Source: Pseudoalteromonas aurantia 208 | GTDB taxonomy: Bacteria > Pseudomonadota > Gammaproteobacteria > Enterobacterales > Alteromonadaceae | DNA length: 64,000 nucleotides | NCBI RefSeq assembly: GCF_014858725.1 | Contig: NZ_AQGV01000012.1 | Span: 806,001 to 870,000 of the forward strand | Direction of reading: 5' to 3' | Shown: one piece after another, positions 1 through 10,053 of the stretch | Numbering within the stretch: position 1 is the first letter of the stretch | Layout: each line of letters begins with the position of its first letter | Program-made: the position numbers and the translations under genes | The notes under the pieces: generated by a model | Told to the model about the DNA's origin: nothing | Database searches by the model: none | What the model saw: only the letters and a program-made list of their open reading frames with translations

Positions 1-2214
1 GAGTCTCAGCTTCCACCTGAAATGAGTGTTTCAATGTTTGGTGATTCTAGCAGCTATATTTCTGACAGATTAAGTCTATTAAGAACCAGTGCTATTCAAG
101 GTTTGCTGTTGGTTGTATTTTTATTAGCGCTCTTTTTACACACTAAGTTAGCCTTGTGGGTAGGTATGGGGATTCCTATTTGTATTGCTGGGGCACTTGC
201 CGTAATGGGGACGAGTTGGATTGATTATTCGCTGAATGACATCACAACATTTGGACTAATTATCGCGCTGGGTATTCTTGTCGATGATGCTGTTGTAGTA
301 GGGGAAAGTGTGTTCACTGAAAGAAGGCGGCACAAAGATCCCATTGTAGGTACTGAACAAGGTGTTAAGAAAGTCGCTACAGCAACCGTTTTTGGTGTAT
401 TAACAACAATCGCTGCTTTTTTACCTATGATGTTAATTCAAGAGGGGTTTGGTACAGTACTCTCTGCATTTTCTGGTGTGGTGATTTTAGCGCTGTTATT
501 TTCACTTTTTGAGAGTAAATTTATCCTGCCGGCGCATCTAGCTTATGTCGATATTGATAAGAAACCGTCTACTTTTGTCGTGGCTCGCTTATGGAGTCAG
601 TGTCAGCATTTTGCGCAAACAACCTTATCTCGATTTAGGGACAGCATTTATGCACCAGCGCTTAATTGGGCAATTCGTCAACGTTATGCGATGTTAATTA
701 CATTCGTCTCTGTTGCGCTTCTCGGTATGGGGCTCATTGAAAATGGTAAAATAAAATCGATTTTTTTCCCTGATGTACCTGGGCAAATTATTCGAGTTAC
801 TATGGAGATGGACCCAAGGGCACCTTATTCAATGACCATAGGGAACATGGAAAAAATTGAGAAAATAGGAAATGAGATCAATGACTTTTATATTCAAAAA
901 GGGGTAACAGAAGCAGCACCAATTAACCATATGCTAAAAGTAGTTGCGGGTGCATTTCAAGGGGAAATATATGCTGAGCTGTTGCCATCAGAGTCTCGTA
1001 AAAACCTCAATACTTCTGACATCGTTAACCTATGGCGTGAACGGGTTGGAGAGCTAGAAGGAACAATTAACTTGAAATTCTCAGCGTCTGACGAAGGGAC
1101 AAGCGGTGGTTTGGAATTGTACTTATTTGGTAAAAATGAAGCCATTCTCAAAGAGGCTAGCAATGAATTAATGCAGGAGCTTAACGCAATTCAAGGGGTT
1201 TACAATCTAAGAGATAGTATTAAAGGAGGTCAGCCTGAAGTACGTTTGCTTCTGAAGCCAGAAGCGACGCATTTGGGGTTTTCTGCACAAGATTTGGCTT
1301 TTGAAATTGGCGGGCGATTTACGGGGATTGAAGCCCAGAGAATGCAACGAAGCGGCGAAGAAGTTAAAGTTTATGTCAGTAACAATAAAGAAAGCAGTCG
1401 CACATTAGAAGATTTGATGCAGACCAGAGTAAGGAGCCAAAATGGGGAGTGGTATTCATTGCTCTCTATAGCTGAAATATCTTCGAGCTATGCCAGCGAC
1501 TACATTGAAAGACGAAATGGTAAGCGTGTTAATAATGTGCAAGCTCAAGTAGATGAGGGAATTGTTTCCAATACGGAAGTTGGTCAGCAAATCACAGAGG
1601 TGATTGTGCCAAAGCTCAAGGGTATGTTTCCAACAATCAATGTGGTTGTTGGCGGTGAGTTGCAAGAAGCACAGGCACTGAGTGGCAGCTTGAGTCGCGC
1701 ATTAATTGTCATTTCTGTACTGATCTACGTGTTGCTCGCGATCCCTTTAAAATCTTACTTTCAGCCTTTTATTATTATGGCCGTTGTGCCGTTTGGTTTT
1801 ATTGGTGCCGCAGCGGGCCATCTTATTATGGATGTACCGCTTAGCTTATTGTCATTTTTTGGCATGTTGGCACTCACTGGCATTATCGTGAATGACTCTT
1901 TGGTCATGATGACGCGTTTTAATCATGAACGCGCCAATGGCTTAGACATATCTGCAGCGCTTATCAGTTCAGGTGTCGGCCGTTTCCAAGCGATTTTTTT
2001 GACCACAGTGACCACGGTTGCTGGGTTGATACCACTGATGTCGGAAACGTCAGAGCAAGCACAATATTTGATACCTGCTGCTATATCATTAGCCTATGGT
2101 GAAATATTTGGCACCGCGATCACTTTGATCTTAATTCCTGTGCTCATTGCAATTGCCGAAGACGCAAAGGCTGTAATTAAAAAACCAGTTAGAGTGAATG
2201 ATGCATCGGCATAA
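1..2214 (+). CDS. RND efflux pump inner-membrane permease (5'-truncated by window)
   Basis: C-terminal part of an AcrB/HAE1-like resistance-nodulation-division transporter, the proton-driven inner-membrane subunit of a tripartite efflux pump. The frame is open from base 1 (codons before the first ATG at 22 are in frame), so the gene begins upstream; about 737 residues of a usual 1020-1050 are seen. The visible part starts near the first hydrophobic bundle, with the paired acidic residues in the segment LGILVDDAVVVGE that carry the proton relay in this family. It then has a large periplasmic porter/docking region (about residues 230-540) and the second hydrophobic bundle with the SLLSFFGMLALTGIIVNDSL segment. 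The membrane-fusion partner is probably encoded upstream, outside the window. Substrate cannot be told. The next gene starts 80 bases downstream on the same strand. Confidence 0.93.
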   Translation, partial: ESQLPPEMSVSMFGDSSSYISDRLSLLRTSAIQGLLLVVFLLALFLHTKLALWVGMGIPICIAGALAVMGTSWIDYSLNDITTFGLIIALGILVDDAVVVGESVFTERRRHKDPIVGTEQGVKKVATATVFGVLTTIAAFLPMMLIQEGFGTVLSAFSGVVILALLFSLFESKFILPAHLAYVDIDKKPSTFVVARLWSQCQHFAQTTLSRFRDSIYAPALNWAIRQRYAMLITFVSVALLGMGLIENGKIKSIFFPDVPGQIIRVTMEMDPRAPYSMTIGNMEKIEKIGNEINDFYIQKGVTEAAPINHMLKVVAGAFQGEIYAELLPSESRKNLNTSDIVNLWRERVGELEGTINLKFSASDEGTSGGLELYLFGKNEAILKEASNELMQELNAIQGVYNLRDSIKGGQPEVRLLLKPEATHLGFSAQDLAFEIGGRFTGIEAQRMQRSGEEVKVYVSNNKESSRTLEDLMQTRVRSQNGEWYSLLSIAEISSSYASDYIERRNGKRVNNVQAQVDEGIVSNTEVGQQITEVIVPKLKGMFPTINVVVGGELQEAQALSGSLSRALIVISVLIYVLLAIPLKSYFQPFIIMAVVPFGFIGAAAGHLIMDVPLSLLSFFGMLALTGIIVNDSLVMMTRFNHERANGLDISAALISSGVGRFQAIFLTTVTTVAGLIPLMSETSEQAQYLIPAAISLAYGEIFGTAITLILIPVLIAIAEDAKAVIKKPVRVNDASA

Positions 2215-2294
2215 TTGTAAAAGCGCCTTGAAAACACACGATGATGGCCGGCATATGATGTATCTACTTTATGCTAAGGTAAGGGGTTAATGTT

Positions 2295-3173
2295 ATGACA
2301 TCCGTAGCCCCAATCTCTTTATATCGGATCATTACAGCAAACAAAACCAAGGTGACTATCAATGCTATTTTGACCATTGTAGAGATTACGTTGACTGCTT
2401 TGGTGCCCATGTTTATAGGGTTTGCTATTGACGGCTTATTGGCAAAAGAGACAACAGAGATGTTTGTTTTAGTAGCAATTTTGATTAGTTTAATCGTGAT
2501 GAGTGTTATTAGACGGTTTTATGATACTCGCGCGTATGGGGAAATAAGAGTCAAAGTACAAGCAGAGTTTGTTAAAAATAACGCCTCACTCAGTACCTCA
2601 GTGCTGAATGCGCGATTAGACATGGTACGCGAGTTCGTTGACTTCTTAGAGGAAAGCGTACCAGAGATATTAAATGCGGTGATTCAATTTATCGTTTCTC
2701 TGGTTGTGTTGTATTTTCTTAATCCTATGTTGGCCATAGCTGCTTTGTGTAGTGGCGTTATGATGTTGCTTATTTATACTTTGTTTCATGGCAATTTCTA
2801 TATACTTAATGGTGCGTATAATAAGCAATCAGAGCGGCAAGTTACTATTTTAAATACTGGCTCGGTATATAAACTTGTTCGTCATTTCAATTATTTAAAA
2901 GAACTAGAAATTAAGCTTTCAGACCGAGAAGCGATACTGTATGGCAGTGTGTTTATGGTCTTGTTAAGTATGGTTGTGTTTAACTTATGGTACGCAACAT
3001 TGCATGGCGCGATGAGTGCAGGTGTCATATTTTCTATTGTGAGTTATTCGTTTGAGTTTGTTGAAGCCGCAATTGTTTTGCCAATGACGCTGCAAAGCTG
3101 GTCGAGGTTGACAGAAATTACAAATAGAATTAACTCAACAGACATAGTACATATAAAAGATATAACGGATTAG
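2295..3173 (+). CDS. ABC exporter-type transmembrane domain protein without ATPase domain
   Basis: A 292-residue membrane protein with about six hydrophobic segments arranged like the type-1 ABC exporter membrane domain: pairs near residues 20-70, 130-175 and 210-265, with long polar cytoplasmic stretches between. The protein ends right after the last membrane helix, where the ATP-binding domain would normally begin. No Walker A, signature or Walker B motif follows in any frame before the stop. A good ribosome site (AAGGGG) lies before the ATG. It follows the RND gene by 80 bases and may be co-transcribed. It could be half of a split transporter, a regulatory six-helix protein, or a remnant. 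The fold assignment is good, the function unknown. Confidence 0.75.
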   Translation: MTSVAPISLYRIITANKTKVTINAILTIVEITLTALVPMFIGFAIDGLLAKETTEMFVLVAILISLIVMSVIRRFYDTRAYGEIRVKVQAEFVKNNASLSTSVLNARLDMVREFVDFLEESVPEILNAVIQFIVSLVVLYFLNPMLAIAALCSGVMMLLIYTLFHGNFYILNGAYNKQSERQVTILNTGSVYKLVRHFNYLKELEIKLSDREAILYGSVFMVLLSMVVFNLWYATLHGAMSAGVIFSIVSYSFEFVEAAIVLPMTLQSWSRLTEITNRINSTDIVHIKDITD

Positions 3174-3254
3174 TTTATTTTTCGAAGGTATTTTAATATT
3201 GCTTGAAAACGGGAGGTTTAATAGTTCGAACTATGATGCTGTAAAGAGTGTATA

Positions 3255-3289
3255 GCAAAGGTTGATAACTTATTTGTATCAACCTTTGC
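3255..3289. terminator. hairpin between convergent genes
   Basis: A perfect 13-bp stem (arm GCAAAGGTTGATA) with a 9-base loop lies between the convergent ABC membrane-domain gene and ybiT. No clear T-run follows on either strand, so a shared bidirectional terminator is inferred from position and stem strength only. Confidence 0.5.
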
Positions 3290-3302
3290 GTGTGTCACGG
3301 TA

Positions 3303-4916
3303 TTATCTTACGCCTAACAACGCTTCTTGTTCGGCTTGGCTGGCAAGGTATTCGTCGAATGTACCGTGGAAGTTTTCAACTTTCTTATCTTTTATATCGA
3401 TAATTCGAGTTGCCAATGACGATACGAATTGACGGTCATGACTAACAAAAATCAATGTACCTTGGTATTCTTTTAAGGCGTTATTTAACGCTTCAATGGC
3501 TTCCATATCCATGTGGTTAGTGGGCTCATCCATAATTAAAACGTTCACGTCTTGCATCATGAGTTTACCAAACAACAATCGGTTCTTCTCGCCACCAGAG
3601 CAGTTTTTGGCTTTTTTGTTAGAGTCATCAGCGGTAAAGAGCAACCGACCTAACATGCCGCGTACCATTAAATCGTTATGCTTGGCTGTACGCCATTGCG
3701 ACATCCAATCAAAAAGTGATAAATCATTATCAAAGTCTTTAGAGCTATCTTGTGGGCAGTAACCAATTGATGCGTTTTCAGACCACTTCACGACACCTTC
3801 ATTGGCTTGAAGCTCGTTCATTAAGCAACGTATGAAGGTGGTTTTACCTACTCCGTTTTCACCGATAATGGCAAGCTTTGCGTTTGACTCTAAAATGAGC
3901 TCTCCTTTTTCAAACAGCACTTCGTCTTCAAACCCATGGCCAAAGTTTTCTAGAATAAGCGCTTGGCGATGCATTTTTTTACCTTCATCGAAGCGTAAGC
4001 TCGGTGCAATACGGCTTGAACTTTTTACTTCGTCTAAGCTAATTTTGTCCATTCGCTTCGCGCGAGAGCTTGCTTGCTTAGCTTTGGAGGCGTTTGCACC
4101 AAAACGGTTGACAAAGTCTTGTAACTCATCAATTTCTGATTGTTTTTTGGCATTGCCAGCTAAAAGCTGCTCCCTGATAAGTGAAGATGCTTCAACAAAC
4201 TTTTCATAGTTACCAGGATAGATACGTAGCTCACCGTAGTCTATGTCGGCCATATGCGTACAGACGGCATTTAAAAAGTGCCTATCGTGCGAGATAATGA
4301 TCATGGTGCACTTACGCTGATTTAATTCGTTTTCTAACCAACCAATAGTATGAATATCAAGGTTGTTAGTTGGTTCATCCAGTAACAATATATCTGGATT
4401 GGCAAATAATGCTTGTGCCAATAACACGCGCAGTTTCCAGCCTGGCGCAACTTGAGACATCAAACCAAAATGGAACTCTTCTTCAATACCCGCTTTAAGC
4501 AAAATATCACCTGCACGGCTTTCTGCGCTATAACCATCCATTTCCGCAAATAAGCTTTCAAGTTCAGCAACTTTCATTCCATCTTCTTCACTCATTTCTG
4601 GTAATGAGTATATGCGATCACGCTCTTGTTTTATTTTCCACAGTTCTGTGTCACCCATAATGACAGCATCAACAACCGAGTATGCTTCGAAAGCAAACTG
4701 GTCTTGACTTAAGTTACCAACTTTAAGGCCCGGTGTGATAGACACATTGCCAGAAGTAGGGGTGAGCGCACCACTTAAAATTTTCATGAAGGTTGATTTT
4801 CCGCAGCCGTTAGCGCCAATTAGGCCATAACGATTTCCGTTACCAAATTTAGCAGAAATATTTTCGAACAAAGGTTCTGCACCAAACTGCATGGTGATAT
4901 TCGCGGTTGAGATCAA
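3303..4916 (-). CDS. ybiT: ABC-F family ATPase, YbiT-like
   Basis: Cytoplasmic ABC-F protein with two ATP-binding domains and no membrane part; members bind the ribosomal E site and act on stalled or antibiotic-inhibited ribosomes. Domain 1 has Walker [10 protein letters not shown] near residue 34 and [11 protein letters not shown]; domain 2 has GENGVGKTT, a signature-like [13 protein letters not shown] and [11 protein letters not shown]. The charged linker between the domains (about residues 240-300) is typical. Length 537 and the sequence around both motifs match E. coli YbiT (530 residues) closely from memory. Monocistronic, convergent with the preceding gene. YheS, Uup or EttA are less likely given the YbiT-like N-terminus. 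Confidence 0.92.
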   Translation of the reverse strand: MISTANITMQFGAEPLFENISAKFGNGNRYGLIGANGCGKSTFMKILSGALTPTSGNVSITPGLKVGNLSQDQFAFEAYSVVDAVIMGDTELWKIKQERDRIYSLPEMSEEDGMKVAELESLFAEMDGYSAESRAGDILLKAGIEEEFHFGLMSQVAPGWKLRVLLAQALFANPDILLLDEPTNNLDIHTIGWLENELNQRKCTMIIISHDRHFLNAVCTHMADIDYGELRIYPGNYEKFVEASSLIREQLLAGNAKKQSEIDELQDFVNRFGANASKAKQASSRAKRMDKISLDEVKSSSRIAPSLRFDEGKKMHRQALILENFGHGFEDEVLFEKGELILESNAKLAIIGENGVGKTTFIRCLMNELQANEGVVKWSENASIGYCPQDSSKDFDNDLSLFDWMSQWRTAKHNDLMVRGMLGRLLFTADDSNKKAKNCSGGEKNRLLFGKLMMQDVNVLIMDEPTNHMDMEAIEALNNALKEYQGTLIFVSHDRQFVSSLATRIIDIKDKKVENFHGTFDEYLASQAEQEALLGVR

Positions 4917-5243
4917 GATGAATTCCTAAGCAAGGTGAGCCCACAGTCAAACGATCTGTTGTGTCGTTTGCAATAAGCGTCAGGGTTGGTCTATCTAAAC
5001 AAGGTCGCGAATTATACAGATATGAGAGACAGGCTGTCGAGTAAAGCTTTACTTAAACTGTAAATAACCACATTTTGTGATCAATTGAGGCGTAATTATA
5101 GTGAATAGGGGTGAATTTATTTAGCTTGGATGTCTATACGCAGTATGTTGTGGTTGTACAAATAGTGAACTTATGACAAATGTAACTTCAAAAAACGGTC
5201 ATTTTTACTATATTAGCCGCTTACATAAATGAAAGGATTTAGT
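4917..5243. other. intergenic region, divergent promoters
   Basis: Upstream region of both ybiT (leftward) and the secreted protein gene (rightward). AT-rich, with no ORF of note, RNA gene or repeat seen. Promoters for both must lie here, but I cannot assign -35/-10 elements with confidence. Confidence 0.4.
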
Positions 5244-6233
5244 ATGAAATTTACCGCTGTATGGCTACTCGCATTGAGCATTAACGTGTTTGCTTTAGAA
5301 TCTAATGAAAGTAACTATAAAAACAATGATTTAGCAATAAACAACTCACCTCAAGCGATCACTGGAGATTTTGATTGGTATCGCGCCAATTCAGCTTCTT
5401 GTCGAACAATTCGGTCGATGATATTTCACAGACATCCGGGCACCGAACATTTAACCCCCGTTGCAGTACCGGTCATTTACACAGGAGGAAATTGTTGGGC
5501 TGCCGGTCGCACAACGTCAACCGATGCGCCTAAAGTGATGTATGACGAAGTGAGCGACATTATCCGCAGGCAATTTGCAACGGTTGAACATAATTTTAAA
5601 GAAGTCTCCACCGATATTGTAAACAATATTGCAGCGCAATCTGACATGAGTATTCGAAGTCATAGTGCGTATATTGAAGATTCGATGACATTGAAAATTA
5701 ATGGTCAAGTTGATGCCCAAGGAAATGTCCCTGTATCGATAGAAGGCTTTGATGTTATTGCAAAAAGTAAACTGCGAAAAACGCAATTGGGACTACGTAT
5801 ATATCTTCATGTAGAGATAAAGTATGCAGATGTGAGAATTACCGGTAAGTATAATGTTCATACGCAACAAATGGTACTAAACCCGCAATTATCTAATTTC
5901 AGACCGGATGTGAAAACAGAGGTAGATTTACCTTGGATCATTGATTTGATCAATGATCTAACGCCTGAAATTTTCAACCAGCTATACACTGAGTTTAGTC
6001 GTATGGTCATTGATGTATTCGAATTTGTTGGGGTTGATATGAGCATAGAGGTAAAAGAAGTTATAAAGCACAATGTTAAATTTATCTCTCAAAGTATTGT
6101 ACCAATACGTGAATTGGATAATCGTCGCGCAGGAGACAGCATTCGCCTAGAAATGGAGTTTAAACGCGGGTATTTGAAAGTGAAGGATTCAAACACCAGT
6201 TATATGATGTTTGCGTTACCTATGTTGCCTTAG
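5244..6233 (+). CDS. secreted protein of unknown function
   Basis: A 329-residue protein starting MKFTAVWLLALSINVFA, a clear signal peptide, so it is exported. An in-frame ATG lies 15 bases upstream, but the ribosome site AAAGGA overlaps it and is correctly spaced for the ATG at 5244, so the later start is chosen. The mature part is mixed alpha/beta with two cysteines in the N-terminal third (ASCRTIRS and GGNCWAAG), which may form a disulfide. It has no recognisable catalytic motif. Monocistronic, flanked by non-coding stretches. I do not recognise the family. Confidence 0.7.
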   Translation: MKFTAVWLLALSINVFALESNESNYKNNDLAINNSPQAITGDFDWYRANSASCRTIRSMIFHRHPGTEHLTPVAVPVIYTGGNCWAAGRTTSTDAPKVMYDEVSDIIRRQFATVEHNFKEVSTDIVNNIAAQSDMSIRSHSAYIEDSMTLKINGQVDAQGNVPVSIEGFDVIAKSKLRKTQLGLRIYLHVEIKYADVRITGKYNVHTQQMVLNPQLSNFRPDVKTEVDLPWIIDLINDLTPEIFNQLYTEFSRMVIDVFEFVGVDMSIEVKEVIKHNVKFISQSIVPIRELDNRRAGDSIRLEMEFKRGYLKVKDSNTSYMMFALPMLP

Positions 6234-6409
6234 GTTTGGTAAATTACAGGGCTATTAATAGCACTTAGTTAGTAGCCCTATGCATTCGAGTGCGATAGTA
6301 TCCTTTTTTAGTTTTTTGATTGAGATAAACCCTCCTTTAGTACAATTGATAGTTACTTATAAAATAGTAGATAATGCTAAGCAAATTAATGTAATACAGC
6401 GTTTTCAGT

Positions 6410-6808
6410 ATGGAAATTCAGCAACAAACCCGTTTTAATATTCTTGTTTCCCAATGCGTGTTTGCTTATGCCTTGCTCGTTGTGGGCTTAGCGATATTAA
6501 TGCCAATATTATTGGCAATGAACGTAGGGGAGTTCATTGAGAATTTGATTGGGGGTGGGATTGGCTTTTTTCTAGTAAAGCATATCCGAGAGGGTGATCA
6601 GAAGATGCTCGCATTAGCGATACTTTATTTTGCTGTGCAGTTGGTTAACATCAACTATGGTGATTTGAGCCTAGGTTTGAGTTTTGGCGTGATGATATCT
6701 GTTGCATTCAATGTAGATGAAGTGAGTGTGGGGATTAACGTGCTTAGCGTAATACTAACGGGAATGACGGCTGTTGCGTGGCTAAAAAATAAACCTAAAA
6801 AGTATTAA
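6410..6808 (+). CDS. small membrane protein of unknown function
   Basis: 132 residues, mostly hydrophobic, with about four membrane segments (roughly residues 17-37, 44-57, 64-80 and 105-125), starting MEIQQQTRFNILV and ending in a positively charged tail (LKNKPKKY). No strong ribosome site precedes the ATG. Neighbours are unrelated. No family recognised. The hydrophobic pattern and sensible length support a real inner-membrane protein. Confidence 0.6.
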   Translation: MEIQQQTRFNILVSQCVFAYALLVVGLAILMPILLAMNVGEFIENLIGGGIGFFLVKHIREGDQKMLALAILYFAVQLVNINYGDLSLGLSFGVMISVAFNVDEVSVGINVLSVILTGMTAVAWLKNKPKKY

Positions 6809-6999
6809 AAAGGTTGCTTTTTTATTGGCGACGTTCACGACAGAGCAAGTTATCGCGTGAATTGAACGCTTATTACTTGCCTATTCAGCGCAGTTTTTAT
6901 AAATAATATTTTGGTAGTGGCTTAGCTAATAGTAGCGCACTACCAAATGCATTTTGCATGAAAATTTACTTCTCTCGAATGCAGTTAAGCAGTGCCCTG

Positions 7000-7431
7000 T
7001 TAGTCTAAATTTACAAGCACTTTATCTAATAGTGCAATAAGATCATTGACTTCTTCTTCGTTTACATTTGAAAAATTACACTTTATTTGCTCTGGAATAT
7101 GTTGAGCTTGCACTTTAAGGTCAAGACCACCGGCAAGCAGCTTTACATGCTTTTTTCGTTTATCATATTCATTTGACACAATGCGAATGAGAGACTTAGT
7201 CGTCATCTTTTTTAAAATCAGCGTTAAAGCGCCACCATCAATGGCGGTTAATTCTCTTAATTGTGCAATGGTTACATTGTCTTGTTCCCATAATGCCATC
7301 ATAACCACATACTGCGGGTAGGTTAGATCTAACGCGTCTAAATGAGGACGATAGCGCCTTGTGACACTATTCGACGCCATATATAAACGATGGCATAACT
7401 GATTTTTTAACTTTAATTGCTCGTAGCTCAT
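7000..7431 (-). CDS. ohrR: OhrR, MarR-family organic peroxide sensor
   Basis: 143-residue MarR-type winged-helix repressor. The reactive N-terminal cysteine that senses organic hydroperoxides is seen in the conserved context LKNQLCHRLYMAS, followed by LTYPQYVVMMALWE, diagnostic for OhrR. An upstream in-frame start exists, but AAGGAGAG is correctly placed for the ATG at 7431. It is divergent from ohr, and the shared region carries a palindrome likely to be its operator. Oxidation of the cysteine would release DNA and raise ohr expression. The C-terminal region (about residue 90 on) differs from the consensus but has normal length. Confidence 0.9.
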   Translation of the reverse strand: MSYEQLKLKNQLCHRLYMASNSVTRRYRPHLDALDLTYPQYVVMMALWEQDNVTIAQLRELTAIDGGALTLILKKMTTKSLIRIVSNEYDKRKKHVKLLAGGLDLKVQAQHIPEQIKCNFSNVNEEEVNDLIALLDKVLVNLD

Positions 7432-7500
7432 AGTACTCTCCTTGGTTATTATTTTACTTTGCACACAAAATATTTGCAATCAGGAAATTTATTGGTATAT

Positions 7501-7518
7501 TAGTTTGCATGCAAGCTA
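7501..7518. promoter_or_regulatory. probable OhrR operator
   Basis: An 18-bp near-perfect palindrome, TAGTTTGCATGCAAGCTA (one mismatched pair), sits in the ohrR-ohr intergenic region. The perfect core TTGCATGCAA resembles operators bound by OhrR-type MarR proteins. Further TTTGCA half-sites occur at about 7460-7485. Position between the divergent genes suggests control of both. Confidence 0.7.
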
Positions 7519-7561
7519 AATTGCTACGTAAAAAACATAGTTTAATAACCGGAGAATGAAT

Positions 7562-7990
7562 ATGAATACATTACAAACTGTTGCTTATACAGCAAATGCT
7601 ACTGCTACGGGTGGACGTGAAGGAAGTGCGCACTCTGATGATGGTCGTTTAGAGGTAAAACTGTCTACTCCAAAAGGGTTAGGTGGTGATGATGGTGCAG
7701 GCACAAACCCTGAGCAGTTATTTGCAGCAGGCTATGCAGCCTGTTTTATTGGTGCCCTTAAGTTTGTGGCTGGGCAAAGTAAAGTAAGTTTACCCGCTGA
7801 CACGAGTATTGACGCACAAGTTAGTATTGGCCCTATTGAAGGTGGCTTTGGTATCGCAGCTAAGCTTGCAGTATCTATTCCGAATATGGATAAAAGTGAT
7901 GCTGAGGCTTTGGTAGAGCAAGCCCACCAAGTGTGCCCTTATTCAAACGCAACACGTGGTAATATTGTTGTAGAGTTGTCTGTGATATAA
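7562..7990 (+). CDS. ohr: Ohr, organic hydroperoxide resistance protein
   Basis: 142-residue cytoplasmic thiol peroxidase of the Ohr/OsmC superfamily that reduces organic hydroperoxides. Both catalytic cysteines are visible: AAGYAACFIGAL in the middle and QVCPYSNATRGN near the end. Two ATGs lie six bases apart; GGAGA abuts the first and is properly spaced for the second (7562), so the second is chosen. It is divergent from its repressor gene ohrR, with a shared operator, and is followed by a short hairpin. Assignment is secure. Confidence 0.95.
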   Translation: MNTLQTVAYTANATATGGREGSAHSDDGRLEVKLSTPKGLGGDDGAGTNPEQLFAAGYAACFIGALKFVAGQSKVSLPADTSIDAQVSIGPIEGGFGIAAKLAVSIPNMDKSDAEALVEQAHQVCPYSNATRGNIVVELSVI

Positions 7991-7999
7991 GCTCAACCT

Positions 8000-8018
8000 A
8001 GGGAGTGCATTGCTCCCT
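8000..8018 (+). terminator. short hairpin after ohr
   Basis: AGGGAG and CTCCCT form a 6-bp stem with a 7-base loop, followed by TATTTAT. It lies 10 bases after the ohr stop. A weak intrinsic terminator is likely. Confidence 0.45.
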
Positions 8019-8195
8019 TATTTATGACAATGTTGATGAACCTGAACAGTATAAGATATATAAAAATTTACAATAGACTGACTGTATTGAATATAGAAAC
8101 ATCAATACTATTTACAGTTATATTGGATAGCAATGTATTTGTTTTTACACCTCATGTAACATATTGAGCCCTCGCAAAACAAGGGCTAAATGGGA

Positions 8196-9551
8196 TCACT
8201 GTTGGTCAATATTATTGTCATAGAGTGGTTTTAGTGGGCCTGATGTTACCCAGTTGCGCATTACTTGCGCTTGGCTCAATGAAAACATCCTTTTGTCCTC
8301 ATCAGCTATAGTGTTGTGACGCATATAGTTGAAGAGTAGATCTTGGTTAATGCAGCTTGGACTTTGTTTTATCACGCCGTCGCACGGTAGTGTATGGTGA
8401 CTCCCTTTGGGGCCATCGGCTATGTGGCCAACTAAGCCTAGAAAATGTCCAAGTTGATGGGGCAGTGTTTTATTTAGCTTAGGATCATAAGTACGACTTG
8501 AATAGTCTGCAACAGCACGATAATCAAGACTGATCCCAGGGGCGACTGATGTTCCAGCGGGGTACGTGATACTGTACTGAGACTGCTCAGGCGGTTTTTC
8601 TCCAACCCAAATATTGATGTATTTATGCGGGTGGTACAGCGAGCCTAGCATGCTTGCGGTGCTTATATGTCCCTGATCGGCTATACGATTTATTCCCGTA
8701 AATGTTTCGCCACTGGGTTGCTGTGTCGCTAAGTAAAACTGAATGCCCACATCTGCAATATAAGGTATATGCTCAACAGCGACCCTCGCTGTACCACTTA
8801 ACATATTTAGAGTTTCGAGCAAATCTGATGATCTGAAATGTAAGTTAAGCAATTCAATTTGGGTTTCAATTTGAATATCATCGATAGTGAAATTCTCATT
8901 TTCTAGAACATGAACCACGATAGGTAATCTAATGGTGTGGGAAAATGCTTTGGGAGTGTCGAACTGAGATTTAAATTTAGCAGTAATATGACAGGGAGAT
9001 TGGGCATTTTTTACAGACCATACACCAGATGTTTTTTTGACACCGCACCCTTGAATACTGTCGAGGACTTGGTCAGTATGGGGTTCGGTTACAATATTAA
9101 AGTCGCTACCTTGCTCGGCTCTCTTTGGTAATGATATAAACCTTCCATACCCTTCTACTGAGCTTGTGATCGGTAGCAAGATGCTATTTGTTTTGCTCGT
9201 GACGTAAATTGTACAAACTTTAGTACCACCAATCACTTGGATTTTTTGTGTATTTTTGTCAAACGAGGCATCACAGCCCTTGATATCGGTGACTCGATAT
9301 CCAGATTGCGCATTCAGTGTAAAGTCACCTACCTCTCCTATACTCAAGCTGAGTGATTTTGGGGCAGCGGATATAGCGTCATTGTCGAATTCAATATTAA
9401 TGTTGAATTTATTGGTTTGTGTATTTTCACTATTTTGCACGAGCGCGGCGATTGAACCACTGTCTTGGGTTGGCGTTGTGTCATTATCACCAGAGCAGCC
9501 TATATTGACTAAACTGAGTAAAGCAATAGATAAAACGCGAGAACTGATCAT
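8196..9551 (-). CDS. secreted M43-like metallopeptidase homologue with substituted active site
   Basis: 451-residue lipoprotein (signal peptide with lipobox-like NIGCSGD) with two Cys-containing beta domains at about residues 50-200, then a pappalysin (M43)-like domain. The zinc motif region reads HQLGHFLGLVGH (H365-H376): the general-base Glu of HExxH is Gln, and the third His is one place later than the usual HExxHxxGxxH. A Met-turn-like LFNYMR follows. The same architecture occurs in the gene at 55948-57330, which keeps HEVGH, so the two are paralogues. With Gln in place of Glu, peptidase activity is doubtful; it may be a binding protein or decoy. It is leftward, and its start region faces the regulator gene at 10054 across a 0.5-kb gap. 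Confidence 0.8.
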   Translation of the reverse strand: MISSRVLSIALLSLVNIGCSGDNDTTPTQDSGSIAALVQNSENTQTNKFNINIEFDNDAISAAPKSLSLSIGEVGDFTLNAQSGYRVTDIKGCDASFDKNTQKIQVIGGTKVCTIYVTSKTNSILLPITSSVEGYGRFISLPKRAEQGSDFNIVTEPHTDQVLDSIQGCGVKKTSGVWSVKNAQSPCHITAKFKSQFDTPKAFSHTIRLPIVVHVLENENFTIDDIQIETQIELLNLHFRSSDLLETLNMLSGTARVAVEHIPYIADVGIQFYLATQQPSGETFTGINRIADQGHISTASMLGSLYHPHKYINIWVGEKPPEQSQYSITYPAGTSVAPGISLDYRAVADYSSRTYDPKLNKTLPHQLGHFLGLVGHIADGPKGSHHTLPCDGVIKQSPSCINQDLLFNYMRHNTIADEDKRMFSLSQAQVMRNWVTSGPLKPLYDNNIDQQ

Positions 9552-10053
9552 TTCGTATAAACTCCTAACATGTGGCGTTGCTTGATGGTATTACCTGATA
9601 GTAAACACCTGACTGTAAGCAATCCGCTATTGAGAAGAGGGCACACTATCATTGTATTGGCTTTGTTTACTCTGAATAGTTCTTAGTAGTTATTTTTACG
9701 CCTTTTAATATTGGTTTACGTTTTTTAATTTATTGAAGTATATATTTATAATTTTTATGAACGAGATTATTACGGTTGTGTAAATAAAGGGGTTGACTTT
9801 TTAAGTTGGTTTTTTTTACGAGAAATTAGCGAGGTTTTTGTAACCTTCACTACGGCATTTACGGTTTCCTTTAGCTTGCTATTTTATATGCTGGTCTGAG
9901 TAGTACTCAGACTGTCGTGCAGAGGTGTATAGTCAAAAAAAGTTGTGTTATAAACCTTAGCTCAAATTTAAAAGGTTTATGTTGCAGGCCAGAAGACACA
10001 GCTATAATTGGCTACAGGCTTTAGTGGCAAGAATATAGAAAATGGAATAGAGG
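9552..10053. other. intergenic region, divergent promoters
   Basis: 502 AT-rich bases between the divergent M43-like gene and the ToxR-like regulator gene. No ORF, RNA gene or clear repeat seen. It probably carries promoters for both genes and perhaps a binding site for the regulator, but I cannot point to one. Confidence 0.4.

Noticed and set aside
3832..4209. 125-codon ORF antisense to ybiT
   Set aside because: Lies within the conserved ABC-F coding sequence with no ribosome site; a shadow.
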